Below, piece after piece: positions 1 through 7,335 of a stretch of DNA of 25,265 bases (positions within the stretch are counted from its first letter, which is position 1; each line of letters begins with the position of its first letter). The translations under genes and the position numbers were made by a program. The notes under the pieces were generated by a model, which was not told the DNA's origin, searched no databases, and worked only from the letters and a program-made list of their open reading frames with translations. Origin of the DNA: RGIG9114 sp045592865 (GTDB lineage: Bacteria > Bacillota > Clostridia > Oscillospirales > JAGBHD01); assembly GCA_045592865.1 (NCBI GenBank), contig JAZNVP010000029.1, positions 1-25,265 of the forward strand, in the 5' to 3' direction.

Positions 1-143
1 ACTATCTTACCTCTTTCGGTGATATACTTGCGAAGCTTAGCGATATCCTTATAATCGATTTCATTTGCTCTGTCAACACAGAATGCACAAACCTTTTTTC
101 TCGGTCTCATTCCGCGCTTGGGAGCTCTTTCGGTCTTTTCCAT
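1..143 (-). CDS. rpsR: 30S ribosomal protein S18 (partial, C-terminus outside window)
   Basis: Primary rRNA-binding protein of the small-subunit platform that pairs with S6. The first 47 residues are visible on the minus strand: a basic N-terminus followed by KVCAFCVDRANEIDYKDIAK and LRKYITERGKI, the usual bS18 core, including the CxxC pair of the zinc-binding (C+) form. The ATG at 141-143 is preceded by CGGAGGG, a strong ribosome binding site. It is the third gene of the conserved rpsF-ssb-rpsR operon, 25 bases after ssb. The gene runs off the window at base 1, so the remaining roughly 30 residues are not seen. Confidence 0.95.
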   Translation of the reverse strand, partial: MEKTERAPKRGMRPRKKVCAFCVDRANEIDYKDIAKLRKYITERGKI

Positions 144-168
144 TTGTTATCCCTCCGTTTAATTTAGA

Positions 169-627
169 TTAAAACGGCAATTGTTTCTCGGCATCTAAAG
201 CGATCTCTTCAAAGTCATCGAGAGCGCCCTGCATAAAGGACGACTGATCGTTATTTGAATCAGTTTGGGGAACAAAATCGCTACCCGTGGAAGAGGGAGC
301 GCCCGACTGCTTACTGTCACAGAAGAATGCGTTCTCTGCAACTATTTCAACAGCCTTTCTTTTGTTTCCGTTTTTATCTTCATACATTCTTGTCTGAATT
401 GTGCCTTCAACTGCCATGAGCTGTCCCTTTTTGAAATACTTGGATACGAACTCAGCGGTCTGTCTCCAAGCGACAACGTCTATCCAATCGGTCTGCCTTT
501 CCGCGCCCTGTTTAACATAGGAACGGCCGCAAGCCAACGTGAACGTTGCAACAGCTACGTTATTTGGTGTGTAACGCAATTCGGGATCGGCAGGGAGCCT
601 ACCCATAACTACTGCTCTGTTAAGCAT
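169..627 (-). CDS. ssb: Single-stranded DNA-binding protein
   Basis: Homotetrameric SSB that coats single-stranded DNA in replication, repair and recombination. The 152 residues show the OB fold in the first 105 or so (MLNRAVVMGRLPADPELRY, then WIDVVAWRQTAEFVSKYFKKG, then VEGTIQTRMYEDKNGNKR). A disordered Ser/Gln/Asn/Asp-rich linker follows, ending in the acidic tip DAEKQLPF, which recruits partner proteins. Length is typical. The start at 627 follows AAGGATG and lies 14 bases downstream of the rpsF stop codon. Position between rpsF and rpsR is the standard Firmicutes arrangement, so transcription should come from the promoter at 990-1018. Confidence 0.97.
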   Translation of the reverse strand: MLNRAVVMGRLPADPELRYTPNNVAVATFTLACGRSYVKQGAERQTDWIDVVAWRQTAEFVSKYFKKGQLMAVEGTIQTRMYEDKNGNKRKAVEIVAENAFFCDSKQSGAPSSTGSDFVPQTDSNNDQSSFMQGALDDFEEIALDAEKQLPF

Positions 628-641
628 TCAGAACACCATCC

Positions 642-929
642 TTACTTTTTGATAATAAGAGAACGAAGAACGCCATCCGTGATTTTATAAACACGGTCGA
701 GCTCTGCAGGGAAATCGTTTGCGCTAGAGAAATTGATGAGAACATAATATCCCTCTGTTTCATCGTTAATCTCGTAGGCAAGTTTTCTCTTTCCCCAAAC
801 GTCAACGGACGAAATCTCGCCATTGCCGGAAATGAGCCCTTTAAACTTTTCAACTAGGTTGTTAACACCTTCTTCACCGAGCGAAAGGCTCAAAACAAGA
901 AGAGTTTCATAGTTTGAAGTTATAGCCAT
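642..929 (-). CDS. rpsF: 30S ribosomal protein S6
   Basis: S6 binds the central domain of 16S rRNA as a dimer with S18. The 95-residue protein has the S6 fold signature: NYETLLVLSLSLGEEGVNNLVEKF at the N-terminus, VDVWGKRKLAYEIND in the middle (compare the family WGKRRLAYPI) and YYVLINFSS near the end. An upstream in-frame start at 977 exists, but the ATG at 927-929 is chosen because a near-perfect AGGAGGTG lies just before it and because S6 starts at this point in relatives. First gene of the rpsF-ssb-rpsR operon. Confidence 0.95.
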   Translation of the reverse strand: MAITSNYETLLVLSLSLGEEGVNNLVEKFKGLISGNGEISSVDVWGKRKLAYEINDETEGYYVLINFSSANDFPAELDRVYKITDGVLRSLIIKK

Positions 930-989
930 CGATAACACCTCCTTCTGGTCTAATGGCCCGACATTACTGCCGAGCAAGGATACTGAATT

Positions 990-1018
990 ATTTTAACATC
1001 ACATAGATGTTTTGTCAA
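990..1018 (-). promoter_or_regulatory. Sigma-A promoter of rpsF-ssb-rpsR
   Basis: On the minus strand TTGACA (1013-1018) is followed after exactly 17 bases by TAAAAT (990-995). The predicted leader is about 55 nt to the rpsF start. The -35 box begins four bases beyond the stop codon of the upstream minus-strand gene, so there is no terminator between them. Confidence 0.8.
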
Positions 1019-1021
1019 GAA

Positions 1022-1816
1022 TTATTTTGCAATCAAAGCTGCAAGAACGAATGAGAAAATAAAGGTAATAAATAAGCCTAATAAAACGGCCGCAAGACTT
1101 GTTCCTCCAATGAATTTTCCTGCTGAAATATCTTTCTTTGCCTTTGAAAGATACAGGCGGTTGAAACAGAACGAGATGACGGCGCGAACAATGAATGAAA
1201 TGTAGGAAAATACCGTTAAGAGATTATACCAGAAGGATATATCTCCGTTTCCGCCCGACATATCGTAAAGAATATATATGCAGTTAGGAATAGAAGCAAC
1301 TAAACTGAAAAGAAGGGTTACAAGACCCAAACCCCAGAGCTTTCTGTATAGGAGATAAAAAGGTCCTAAAAGGAAGGTTAGTGCACTAAAGGAGCCACCG
1401 AGACCTTTTTCGGACATTTTCCATTTGCGGATAAAATTGCCTGAAGAAGTGCCAACGTATCTTGCCAGGACTTTGACGGGAATATCGTCGATCTTATCGT
1501 TAGGGTCAACTCCGCCGTAAACAAGAATGCTTTCTCTCATTCCGTTAGGATAGAAGTTTCCGGTATTATTTCTTGTATCCGCCTTATCAGAGGATCTTTG
1601 CTCTTCTTCTTTTTTTTGTTCCTCGAGAATTTTTTCTTCGCTTTTTTCAGGAACGTATTTAAAATTTTCACTGTGATAACTTGCCATTGTGCAGGTGCCG
1701 TTTTTCAAATAGCATTCTCTATGGTGGGGGGCACCGCATTCGGGGCAAACAACGATATCATCGTTATCCTCAAAAACTTTTTTGCATTCTGCGCATTTAT
1801 AACCTTTATATATCAT
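1022..1816 (-). CDS. RING-like zinc finger, DUF2628-type membrane protein
   Basis: Function unknown. The N-terminal 45 residues carry a cysteine/histidine cluster (CAEC, then CPECGAPHHRECY, then C) like the prokaryotic RING finger family (Prok-RING_1). A charged Lys/Glu-rich linker follows (about 55-80), then a segment around residues 135-160 containing FLLGPFYLLYRKLWGLG, which resembles the DUF2628 membrane domain. Four hydrophobic segments follow to the C-terminus. The zinc module should be cytoplasmic and the C-terminal half membrane-embedded. The ATG at 1814-1816 follows AAAGGA. It is divergent from rny and has its own promoter. A role as a membrane-tethered metal-binding scaffold is only inference. 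Confidence 0.8.
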   Translation of the reverse strand: MIYKGYKCAECKKVFEDNDDIVVCPECGAPHHRECYLKNGTCTMASYHSENFKYVPEKSEEKILEEQKKEEEQRSSDKADTRNNTGNFYPNGMRESILVYGGVDPNDKIDDIPVKVLARYVGTSSGNFIRKWKMSEKGLGGSFSALTFLLGPFYLLYRKLWGLGLVTLLFSLVASIPNCIYILYDMSGGNGDISFWYNLLTVFSYISFIVRAVISFCFNRLYLSKAKKDISAGKFIGGTSLAAVLLGLFITFIFSFVLAALIAK

Positions 1817-1846
1817 TTAAATTAATCCTTTCGGTAGTCTTTTGGT

Positions 1847-1875
1847 ATAATAACATAATTTAGTATACTATGCAA
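1847..1875 (-). promoter_or_regulatory. Promoter of the RING-like membrane protein gene
   Basis: Minus strand TTGCAT (1870-1875), 17-base spacer, TATTAT (1847-1852). It is back to back with the rny promoter. Confidence 0.6.
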
Positions 1876-1904
1876 CCTTTTTAAAACAAAGTTGTGTAAA
1901 TTTC

Positions 1905-1933
1905 TTGACAATAGTGGGTAAAAAAGTTAAAAT
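1905..1933 (+). promoter_or_regulatory. Promoter of rny
   Basis: TTGACA (1905-1910), 17-base spacer, TAAAAT (1928-1933). Leader of about 70 nt to the rny start. Confidence 0.75.
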
Positions 1934-2007
1934 AAGTATAGTGCATAGAATGCATAAGTGTTTTTTTGTATGATGTGTCTGATAGATAAAATAGAATAGG
2001 AGGTTTT

Positions 2008-3570
2008 ATGATGACCGGAACATTACTTTACTGCGTTATCACAGGTGTTGCAACTGCGGTTGTGTTCTCCTTGATAATGTTTTTCATAGGTTATGCATAC
2101 AGAAAAAAAGTTGCCGAGAAGCAGATCGGATCGGCAGAAGAACAGGCAAGAAAGATCATAAACGATGCCGTTAAGACCGGCGAAGCAAGAAAAAAGGAGT
2201 CTCTTCTCGAGGCTAAGGATGAAATTCATTCCTTAAGAAACGAGTTCGACAGAGAGTCGAAAGAACGCAGAAATGAAATTCAGCGTCAGGAGAGAAGGCT
2301 TCAGCAAAAAGAAGAGAATTTAGACCACAAAACAGAAAACCTTGAAAAGAAAGAAGAAAAGCTTCAGGCTCAGTTAAAAGAGGCTGAAGAAAAGATCGCA
2401 GAGGCTGAAGAGATAAGAAAACGTCAGCTCGAGATGCTTGAGAAGATCTCGGGTTACACTGTTGAAAAGGCAAAGGCTCAGCTTTTATCTGAAATCGAAG
2501 AGGACCTTGAACACGAGAAGGCTAAAAGAATTCTTAGCTACACCGAAAAGCTCAATGACGAAGCGGACAGTAAGGCAAGAGACATTATATCTTCGGCTAT
2601 TGCTCGTTGCGCTGCAGAGTATACCTCTGAGAGCACCGTTTCTGTCGTTCCGCTTCCCAACGATGATATGAAGGGAAGAATTATCGGTAGAGAGGGTAGA
2701 AATATCCGCACGATTGAGACTATGACGGGTGTTGACCTTATTATTGACGATACGCCCGAGGCTATAACAATTTCTTCGTTTGATCCCGTCAGACGTGAGA
2801 TCGCGAGAACCGCTCTTGAGAAGCTCGTTACAGACGGACGTATTCATCCCACAAGGATCGAAGAGACCGTTGAAAAGGCTCAGAAAGAGATCGAACATAA
2901 GATCAAATCTGAGGGTGAGAGGGTTTGCCTCGAACTCACAATTCACGGAATTCACCCCGAGCTTGTTAAGATCCTCGGAAGACTTCGTTACAGAACAAGT
3001 TACGGACAGAACGTTCTCCGTCATTCCATTGAGGTTTCTTATATTGCAGGAATGATGGCTGCAGAACTCGGTGCCGATCAGCAGATGGCAAAGAGGGCAG
3101 GACTTCTTCACGATATCGGTAAGGCACTTGACCACGAGATCGACGGAAGCCATATATCAATTGGCGTTGATATTGCAAAGAAATATAAAGAGTCGCAGGA
3201 TGTTATTCACGCGATCGAGGCGCATCACGGAGACGTTGAGCCCAAGACTGCGATTGCATTTATAGTTCAGGCGGCAGATGCTATTTCTGCATCCCGTCCC
3301 GGAGCAAGAAGAGAAAATCTCGAAAGTTATATTAAGAGACTCGAAAAACTCGAAGAGATTTCTAATTCCTTCCCCGGAGTTGAAAAATCGTTTGCGGTTC
3401 AGGCGGGACGAGAAGTCAGAATTATGGTTAAACCCGGAGAGGTCAGTGATGATAAGATGGTTATCATTGCTTCAGAAATCGCAAGAAAAATAGAATCGGA
3501 ACTTAATTACCCCGGTCAGATAAAGGTTAATATGATAAGGGAATCAAGAGCCGTTGATTACGCGAAGTAG
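2008..3570 (+). CDS. rny: Ribonuclease Y
   Basis: Membrane-anchored endoribonuclease that initiates mRNA decay in Firmicutes. The 520 residues show the full family order: one N-terminal membrane segment (about 8-30), a long Lys/Glu-rich coiled coil (about 35-200), a KH RNA-binding domain with MKGRIIGREGRNIRTIE from about residue 220, and an HD phosphohydrolase domain with LLHDIGKALDHE (His368-Asp369) and the earlier LRHSIEVSYIAG. Length matches the family. Two adjacent ATGs exist at 2008 and 2011. AGGAGG at 1998-2003 is better spaced for the second, so the true protein may be 519 residues. An intrinsic terminator follows at 3581-3615, just before nadE. Confidence 0.97.
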   Translation: MMTGTLLYCVITGVATAVVFSLIMFFIGYAYRKKVAEKQIGSAEEQARKIINDAVKTGEARKKESLLEAKDEIHSLRNEFDRESKERRNEIQRQERRLQQKEENLDHKTENLEKKEEKLQAQLKEAEEKIAEAEEIRKRQLEMLEKISGYTVEKAKAQLLSEIEEDLEHEKAKRILSYTEKLNDEADSKARDIISSAIARCAAEYTSESTVSVVPLPNDDMKGRIIGREGRNIRTIETMTGVDLIIDDTPEAITISSFDPVRREIARTALEKLVTDGRIHPTRIEETVEKAQKEIEHKIKSEGERVCLELTIHGIHPELVKILGRLRYRTSYGQNVLRHSIEVSYIAGMMAAELGADQQMAKRAGLLHDIGKALDHEIDGSHISIGVDIAKKYKESQDVIHAIEAHHGDVEPKTAIAFIVQAADAISASRPGARRENLESYIKRLEKLEEISNSFPGVEKSFAVQAGREVRIMVKPGEVSDDKMVIIASEIARKIESELNYPGQIKVNMIRESRAVDYAK

Positions 3571-3580
3571 TCTTTAATTT

Positions 3581-3615
3581 AAGGGGCATAAGGAAACTTG
3601 TGTCCCTTGTTTTTT
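3581..3615 (+). terminator. Intrinsic terminator between rny and nadE
   Basis: AAGGGGCATAAG (3581-3592), GAAA tetraloop, CTTGTGTCCCTT (3597-3608), then GTTTTTT. The 12-bp stem includes two G-U wobbles. It ends only five bases before the nadE ribosome binding site. Confidence 0.7.
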
Positions 3616-3630
3616 GGAACGGAGGATTTT

Positions 3631-4368
3631 ATGTATAGTTTTGACGTTAAGGATGCAACCGAGAAATGTGTTCAGTGGATAAAAGATTTTTTTGAAGAAA
3701 ACGGACCCGGTTGTCCTGCGGTTATAGGTATTTCGGGCGGGAAGGACAGTTCTGTTGTTGCGGCTCTGCTTGTTCGTGCTCTCGGAAAAGACAAGGTGAT
3801 CGGCGTTTTAATGCCTGAGGGTGAACAACCCGATATTGATTATTCCCGCGGCATTTCAGAATTCCTTGGAATAAAGACGGTTACCGTGAATATCGGAGAA
3901 ACCGTTAAGGCTTTGAAGGAAGAACTTTCCAAAAGCGTGGAACTTAACCGTCAGGCAGTTATTAATCTTCCGCCAAGGATAAGAATGTCCACCCTTTATG
4001 CCGTTTCGGCTACCTTCGGAGGAAGGGTTGCAAACACCTGCAATTTATCCGAAGACTACGTTGGATATTCCACAAGATACGGTGATTCGGTCGGGGACTT
4101 TGGACCGATATCCTGTTTTACCGTAGCTGAGATCAAAGAAATCGGACGATACCTTGGAATTCCTGATATATATATTGAAAAGGTGCCGTCTGACGGGCTT
4201 TCGGGAAAAACCGATGAGGACAATCTCGGCTTTACTTATAAAGAACTTGATGCGTATATAAGAGAGGGGATTAATCCTTCCGAAGATAAGAAGGCTATAA
4301 TTGATAATTTGCACAAGAAAAATCTATTCAAACTATCTTATATGCCAACTTTTAACTATAATGCTTAG
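3631..4368 (+). CDS. nadE: NAD synthetase, ammonia-dependent type
   Basis: Converts nicotinic acid adenine dinucleotide, ATP and ammonia to NAD in the last step of NAD synthesis. The 245-residue protein lacks the N-terminal glutaminase domain of the long NadE form, so ammonia is the predicted nitrogen source. The ATP-pyrophosphatase P-loop GISGGKDSS is at residues 33-41. Further family motifs are STLYAVSATFGGRVANTCN and SDGLSGKTDEDNLGFTYKEL. An in-frame upstream start at 3598 is rejected: GGAGG at 3621-3625 points to the ATG at 3631, and the extra residues would lie inside the terminator hairpin. No promoter is visible between the rny terminator and the gene, so it probably depends on read-through or a promoter inside rny. 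Confidence 0.95.
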   Translation: MYSFDVKDATEKCVQWIKDFFEENGPGCPAVIGISGGKDSSVVAALLVRALGKDKVIGVLMPEGEQPDIDYSRGISEFLGIKTVTVNIGETVKALKEELSKSVELNRQAVINLPPRIRMSTLYAVSATFGGRVANTCNLSEDYVGYSTRYGDSVGDFGPISCFTVAEIKEIGRYLGIPDIYIEKVPSDGLSGKTDEDNLGFTYKELDAYIREGINPSEDKKAIIDNLHKKNLFKLSYMPTFNYNA

Positions 4369-4385
4369 ATTTCGACAATACCCTC

Positions 4386-4415
4386 TTGACGAGGATGTCG
4401 GACAGGTTGTAAAAT
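4386..4415 (+). promoter_or_regulatory. Promoter of prs
   Basis: TTGACG (4386-4391), 18-base spacer, TAAAAT (4410-4415), with the overlapping sequence TATAAT at 4415-4420. The leader contains a short hairpin (GGAACT ... AGTTCC, 4433-4449) ahead of the AAAGGAG site. Confidence 0.65.
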
Positions 4416-4474
4416 ATAATTGTTAAAAAGGGGGAACTGTTGAAGTTCCTAAATAATAATAAAGGAGTTTTTCA

Positions 4475-5608
4475 ATGAAACCGAGAGCTATTTTCACAAC
4501 TGGAGACCACGTTGCACCGCTCGGAATGCTGGTAACAAACGGAGCAAAAGAATTAGGAGAGAAGATTAACGGACATCTTGTGAGATGGGCAAAGGAAAGC
4601 GGTTTGGATAAAGAAACCTTTATTATTGACAGCCGTTGTCCGAGATTCCAGTCGGGCGACGCAAAGGGTCAGATCATGTCCACCGTTCGCGGTGATGATA
4701 TTTTTATTCTCGTTGACGTTGGAAACTATAACTGCAGATATGAGATGCACGGAAACATCAACTGCATGTCACCTGACGACCACTATGCAGATCTTAAGCG
4801 TCTTATTCAGGCGGCTTCCGGTAAGGCGCACAGAATAAACGTTATTATGCCTATGCTTTACGGCGCACGCCAGCACAGAAGAACCTACAGAGAGTCCCTT
4901 GACTGCGCGTTCGCGCTTCAGGAACTTCAGTCGATGGGCGTATCCAATATTTTAACATTTGATGCTCACGACCCAAGAGTTCAGAACGCAATACCGCTTA
5001 TGGGATTTGATAACATTATGCCTTCTTATCAGACCCTTAAAGCCCTTCTTAAACACGTTCCCGATCTTGAGTTTAATAAAGATAAATTTATGATAATAAG
5101 CCCCGATGAAGGTGCTATGAACAGAAATATGTATTATTCTTCGGTTCTCGGTGTTGATCTCGGAATGTTCTATAAGAGAAGAGATTATTCGAGAATAGTT
5201 AACGGCAGAAACCCCATTGTTGCTCATGAATATCTCGGAACCTCTGTTAAGGGTAAGGACGTATTCATTGCAGATGATATTATTTCTTCGGGTGATTCGA
5301 TGCTTGATATTGCCGAGGAACTTAAAAAGCAGGAAGTTAACAGAGTTTTTGCATATGCAACCTACGGTATATTCACAAACGGATATGAGGCATTCGATAA
5401 GGCTTACGAAGAGGGTAAGATCGCAGGTGTGCTTTGCAGCAACTTAACCTACGTTGATGATGAACTCAGAAAACGTCCTTGGTTCTTTGAGGTTGATGTT
5501 TCTAAATACTGCGCTTACTATATTGTTGCTCTTAACCACGGAGTATCGATCGGAAGCATAATTGATCCTCACGAAAAGATTCAGAAACTCTTAGAAAATC
5601 ACAGATAA
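4475..5608 (+). CDS. prs: Ribose-phosphate pyrophosphokinase (long clostridial form)
   Basis: Makes PRPP from ribose 5-phosphate and ATP, feeding purine, pyrimidine, NAD, histidine and tryptophan synthesis. It is 377 residues, about 60 longer than canonical bacterial Prs. Recognisable elements are MPMLYGARQHRRTYRESLDC (about 125-144, the ATP-binding flexible-loop region), TFDAHDPRVQNAI (161-173, replacing the canonical DLHAxQIQGFF) and the PRPP-binding motif DVFIADDIISSGDSM (262-276). The motifs are divergent but in the right order, matching the divergent Prs subclass of Clostridia. The ATG follows AAAGGAG. It has its own promoter and a strong terminator, so it is probably monocistronic. Confidence 0.92.
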   Translation: MKPRAIFTTGDHVAPLGMLVTNGAKELGEKINGHLVRWAKESGLDKETFIIDSRCPRFQSGDAKGQIMSTVRGDDIFILVDVGNYNCRYEMHGNINCMSPDDHYADLKRLIQAASGKAHRINVIMPMLYGARQHRRTYRESLDCAFALQELQSMGVSNILTFDAHDPRVQNAIPLMGFDNIMPSYQTLKALLKHVPDLEFNKDKFMIISPDEGAMNRNMYYSSVLGVDLGMFYKRRDYSRIVNGRNPIVAHEYLGTSVKGKDVFIADDIISSGDSMLDIAEELKKQEVNRVFAYATYGIFTNGYEAFDKAYEEGKIAGVLCSNLTYVDDELRKRPWFFEVDVSKYCAYYIVALNHGVSIGSIIDPHEKIQKLLENHR

Positions 5609-5611
5609 TAA

Positions 5612-5643
5612 AAAACCGTTGGAACGAAAGTTCCAACGGTTTT
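5612..5643. terminator. Bidirectional terminator between prs and clcA
   Basis: AAAACCGTTGGAAC (5612-5625), GAAA loop, GTTCCAACGGTTTT (5630-5643): a perfect 14-bp stem with a T-run on each strand. It serves the convergent prs and ClC genes. The ClC stop codon (5643-5645) touches the hairpin. Confidence 0.9.
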
Positions 5644-7229
5644 TATATTTCGGGTATTTCAAAGTTTGGATCGTTTTTGTGGGTTTCGTGCTTTTGTTTA
5701 AGATTATCGGAGCCGATAAGTGCTATAATTTCAGAAAGAGTTTCGGTTTCATTGTAGGTTTTATACCTTATATGGAGAATGTCTCCGCTTTCCAAAGAAG
5801 AGTTATCAGAATTTTTCTTTTCTACCGAAAGAATAACGGTGTTGGGCGGCCATAGAATATCTCTTATTTCTTTTCCTATAACAAAGCTTTCGCTTTCAAC
5901 GGTCATATGAGCGCTAATAACCGTAGATTCTTTGCCGCTCAGAATGGTTTTTAATTTAGAATGGATAACTTTATCTGTAAAGGAACGGACCTTTGCAGCC
6001 TCAATGACAATATATGCCAATATTGTGGCGAGTGTTATTGGAATTAGGTTATTTATTCCCGATAAAACCTCGATAGAAAATGCAAGTGCGGTCAATGGAA
6101 TTCTGGATGCAGAAGCTAAGAATGAGATTATAGCTATAACAATCAGTATGGAGCGGTGTTCTATACCGATAAGTCTGAAGTAGATTAAAACATCACTTGC
6201 AATTGCTCCGATTATGGCTCCGAAGGTGAGCGTAGGGAGAAATAGTCCGCCCGTTACACCCGTAAGGTTTGCAATAATTAAAATTAGCGCTCTGACAACG
6301 AAACAGATAATTAAGATATATGGGGTCAGAATTTCGCCGTGGATGAGCTCGTCTATAATTGAGTGGCCTGAGCCTAAAAAGAGAGGGGATATAAATCCTA
6401 AAAGCCCTACCGCTGAGAAGATAATAATGAGTCTTAACAGAAGTGGTATTTTATTAAATGTTTTTATGAAGAGGTTATCGATTATTTTAAATGTTTTAGT
6501 GTAGATAATTGCGATAACACCGCACAAAATTCCGATAATTGCGGCGCACCAAAGATATTTCATCGGAAGTGTTGGGAAAGGATCGAAACTGAAAAGTGAG
6601 TAATTAATTCCGAAGAGATTTGAAAGAAGCTTTGTTGTTGCCGCAGACGAAACAACGGCGGATGCTGCAGTTACAAATATTATGGGTGAAAAGCGCTTGT
6701 GAGCTTCTTCAAATGCAAAAAGGATACCCGAAAGAACGGAACCGGTTGCTGAGGCAAAGCCAGAGGCGGCTCCGCCCGACATTACGTATCTCGTCCAAGG
6801 TTTGTTCCGCGTTAACTTCGCGGTGGCATTTCCGACCGCACAGCCCATCTGAACGCTTGGTCCCTCGTTGCCGAGAGGTATACCGGAAAGATAGGTTGTA
6901 AGCGACGAAAGAAATACGAAAAGGAGATTTTTCAAGGGCTTCATCGAGATATGACCTCTGATAAAAATTAGAGAGGTTGGAATACCGCCGCCCTTGCAAT
7001 CGGGTTCTGCTTTGATGAAGAGAAAGGCGAGTAAAGCGAGTAGTATTAACCCTAAAAATAGCAAGGGGAGCAAAACGGGGCTTTCGCGGACGGCCGAATA
7101 AATGAAGCCCGAGACGGATATTATTTTTTCGGATATTAGTTTAAAAAGGAAAATGGTGGTGCCTGTAAATACACCTGCGATAGAGGAGAGCAGGATACCT
7201 TCCCATAAACTATTGTTATATTTGCGCAT
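5643..7229 (-). CDS. clcA: ClC-family chloride/proton exchanger with C-terminal RCK_C domain
   Basis: Membrane anion transporter. The 528 residues carry the ClC selectivity motifs: GGGIP at 80-84 (usual GSGIP, so the central Ser is replaced by Gly), GNEGP at 120-124 with the gating Glu at 122, and GGLFLPTL later on. The pair FEE (173-175) keeps the glutamate equivalent to the internal proton-transfer Glu203 of E. coli ClC, which favours a proton-coupled exchanger over a channel. The last 85 residues resemble a TrkA-C/RCK_C ligand-binding domain (SFVIGKEIRDILWPPNTVIL ... LESGDILHIRY), suggesting cytosolic regulation. The ATG follows AAGGAG. It has its own promoter. Confidence 0.92.
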   Translation of the reverse strand: MRKYNNSLWEGILLSSIAGVFTGTTIFLFKLISEKIISVSGFIYSAVRESPVLLPLLFLGLILLALLAFLFIKAEPDCKGGGIPTSLIFIRGHISMKPLKNLLFVFLSSLTTYLSGIPLGNEGPSVQMGCAVGNATAKLTRNKPWTRYVMSGGAASGFASATGSVLSGILFAFEEAHKRFSPIIFVTAASAVVSSAATTKLLSNLFGINYSLFSFDPFPTLPMKYLWCAAIIGILCGVIAIIYTKTFKIIDNLFIKTFNKIPLLLRLIIIFSAVGLLGFISPLFLGSGHSIIDELIHGEILTPYILIICFVVRALILIIANLTGVTGGLFLPTLTFGAIIGAIASDVLIYFRLIGIEHRSILIVIAIISFLASASRIPLTALAFSIEVLSGINNLIPITLATILAYIVIEAAKVRSFTDKVIHSKLKTILSGKESTVISAHMTVESESFVIGKEIRDILWPPNTVILSVEKKNSDNSSLESGDILHIRYKTYNETETLSEIIALIGSDNLKQKHETHKNDPNFEIPEI

Positions 7230-7264
7230 ATAAATCTCCTTGAGAGTCTTTATGAAGTTATAAT

Positions 7265-7293
7265 ATTATAGCATGTCTTGAAAGTGTTTTCAA
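7265..7293 (-). promoter_or_regulatory. Promoter of the ClC gene
   Basis: Minus strand TTGAAA (7288-7293), 17-base spacer, TATAAT (7265-7270). Confidence 0.7.
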
Positions 7294-7300
7294 TATTAAA

Positions 7301-7332
7301 AAAACAGTCTGCTGTGTGTAGCAGACTGTTTT
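7301..7332 (-). terminator. Terminator of the lipoprotein gene
   Basis: AAAACAGTCTGCT (7301-7313), six-base loop, AGCAGACTGTTTT (7320-7332). On the minus strand the stem is followed by a T-run (A-run at 7298-7304 on the plus strand). It lies directly after the stop codon at 7336-7338. Confidence 0.85.
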
Positions 7333-7335
7333 TGT

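Noticed and set aside
930..985. Possible S6:S18 autoregulatory RNA motif in the rpsF leader
   Set aside because: The leader has a small TAATG/CATTA hairpin but no CCG trinucleotide in the expected bulge and loop, so the known motif is not supported.
2485..3153. 222-residue minus-strand ORF inside rny
   Set aside because: Antisense shadow of the KH and HD domains of RNase Y, with no ribosome binding site.
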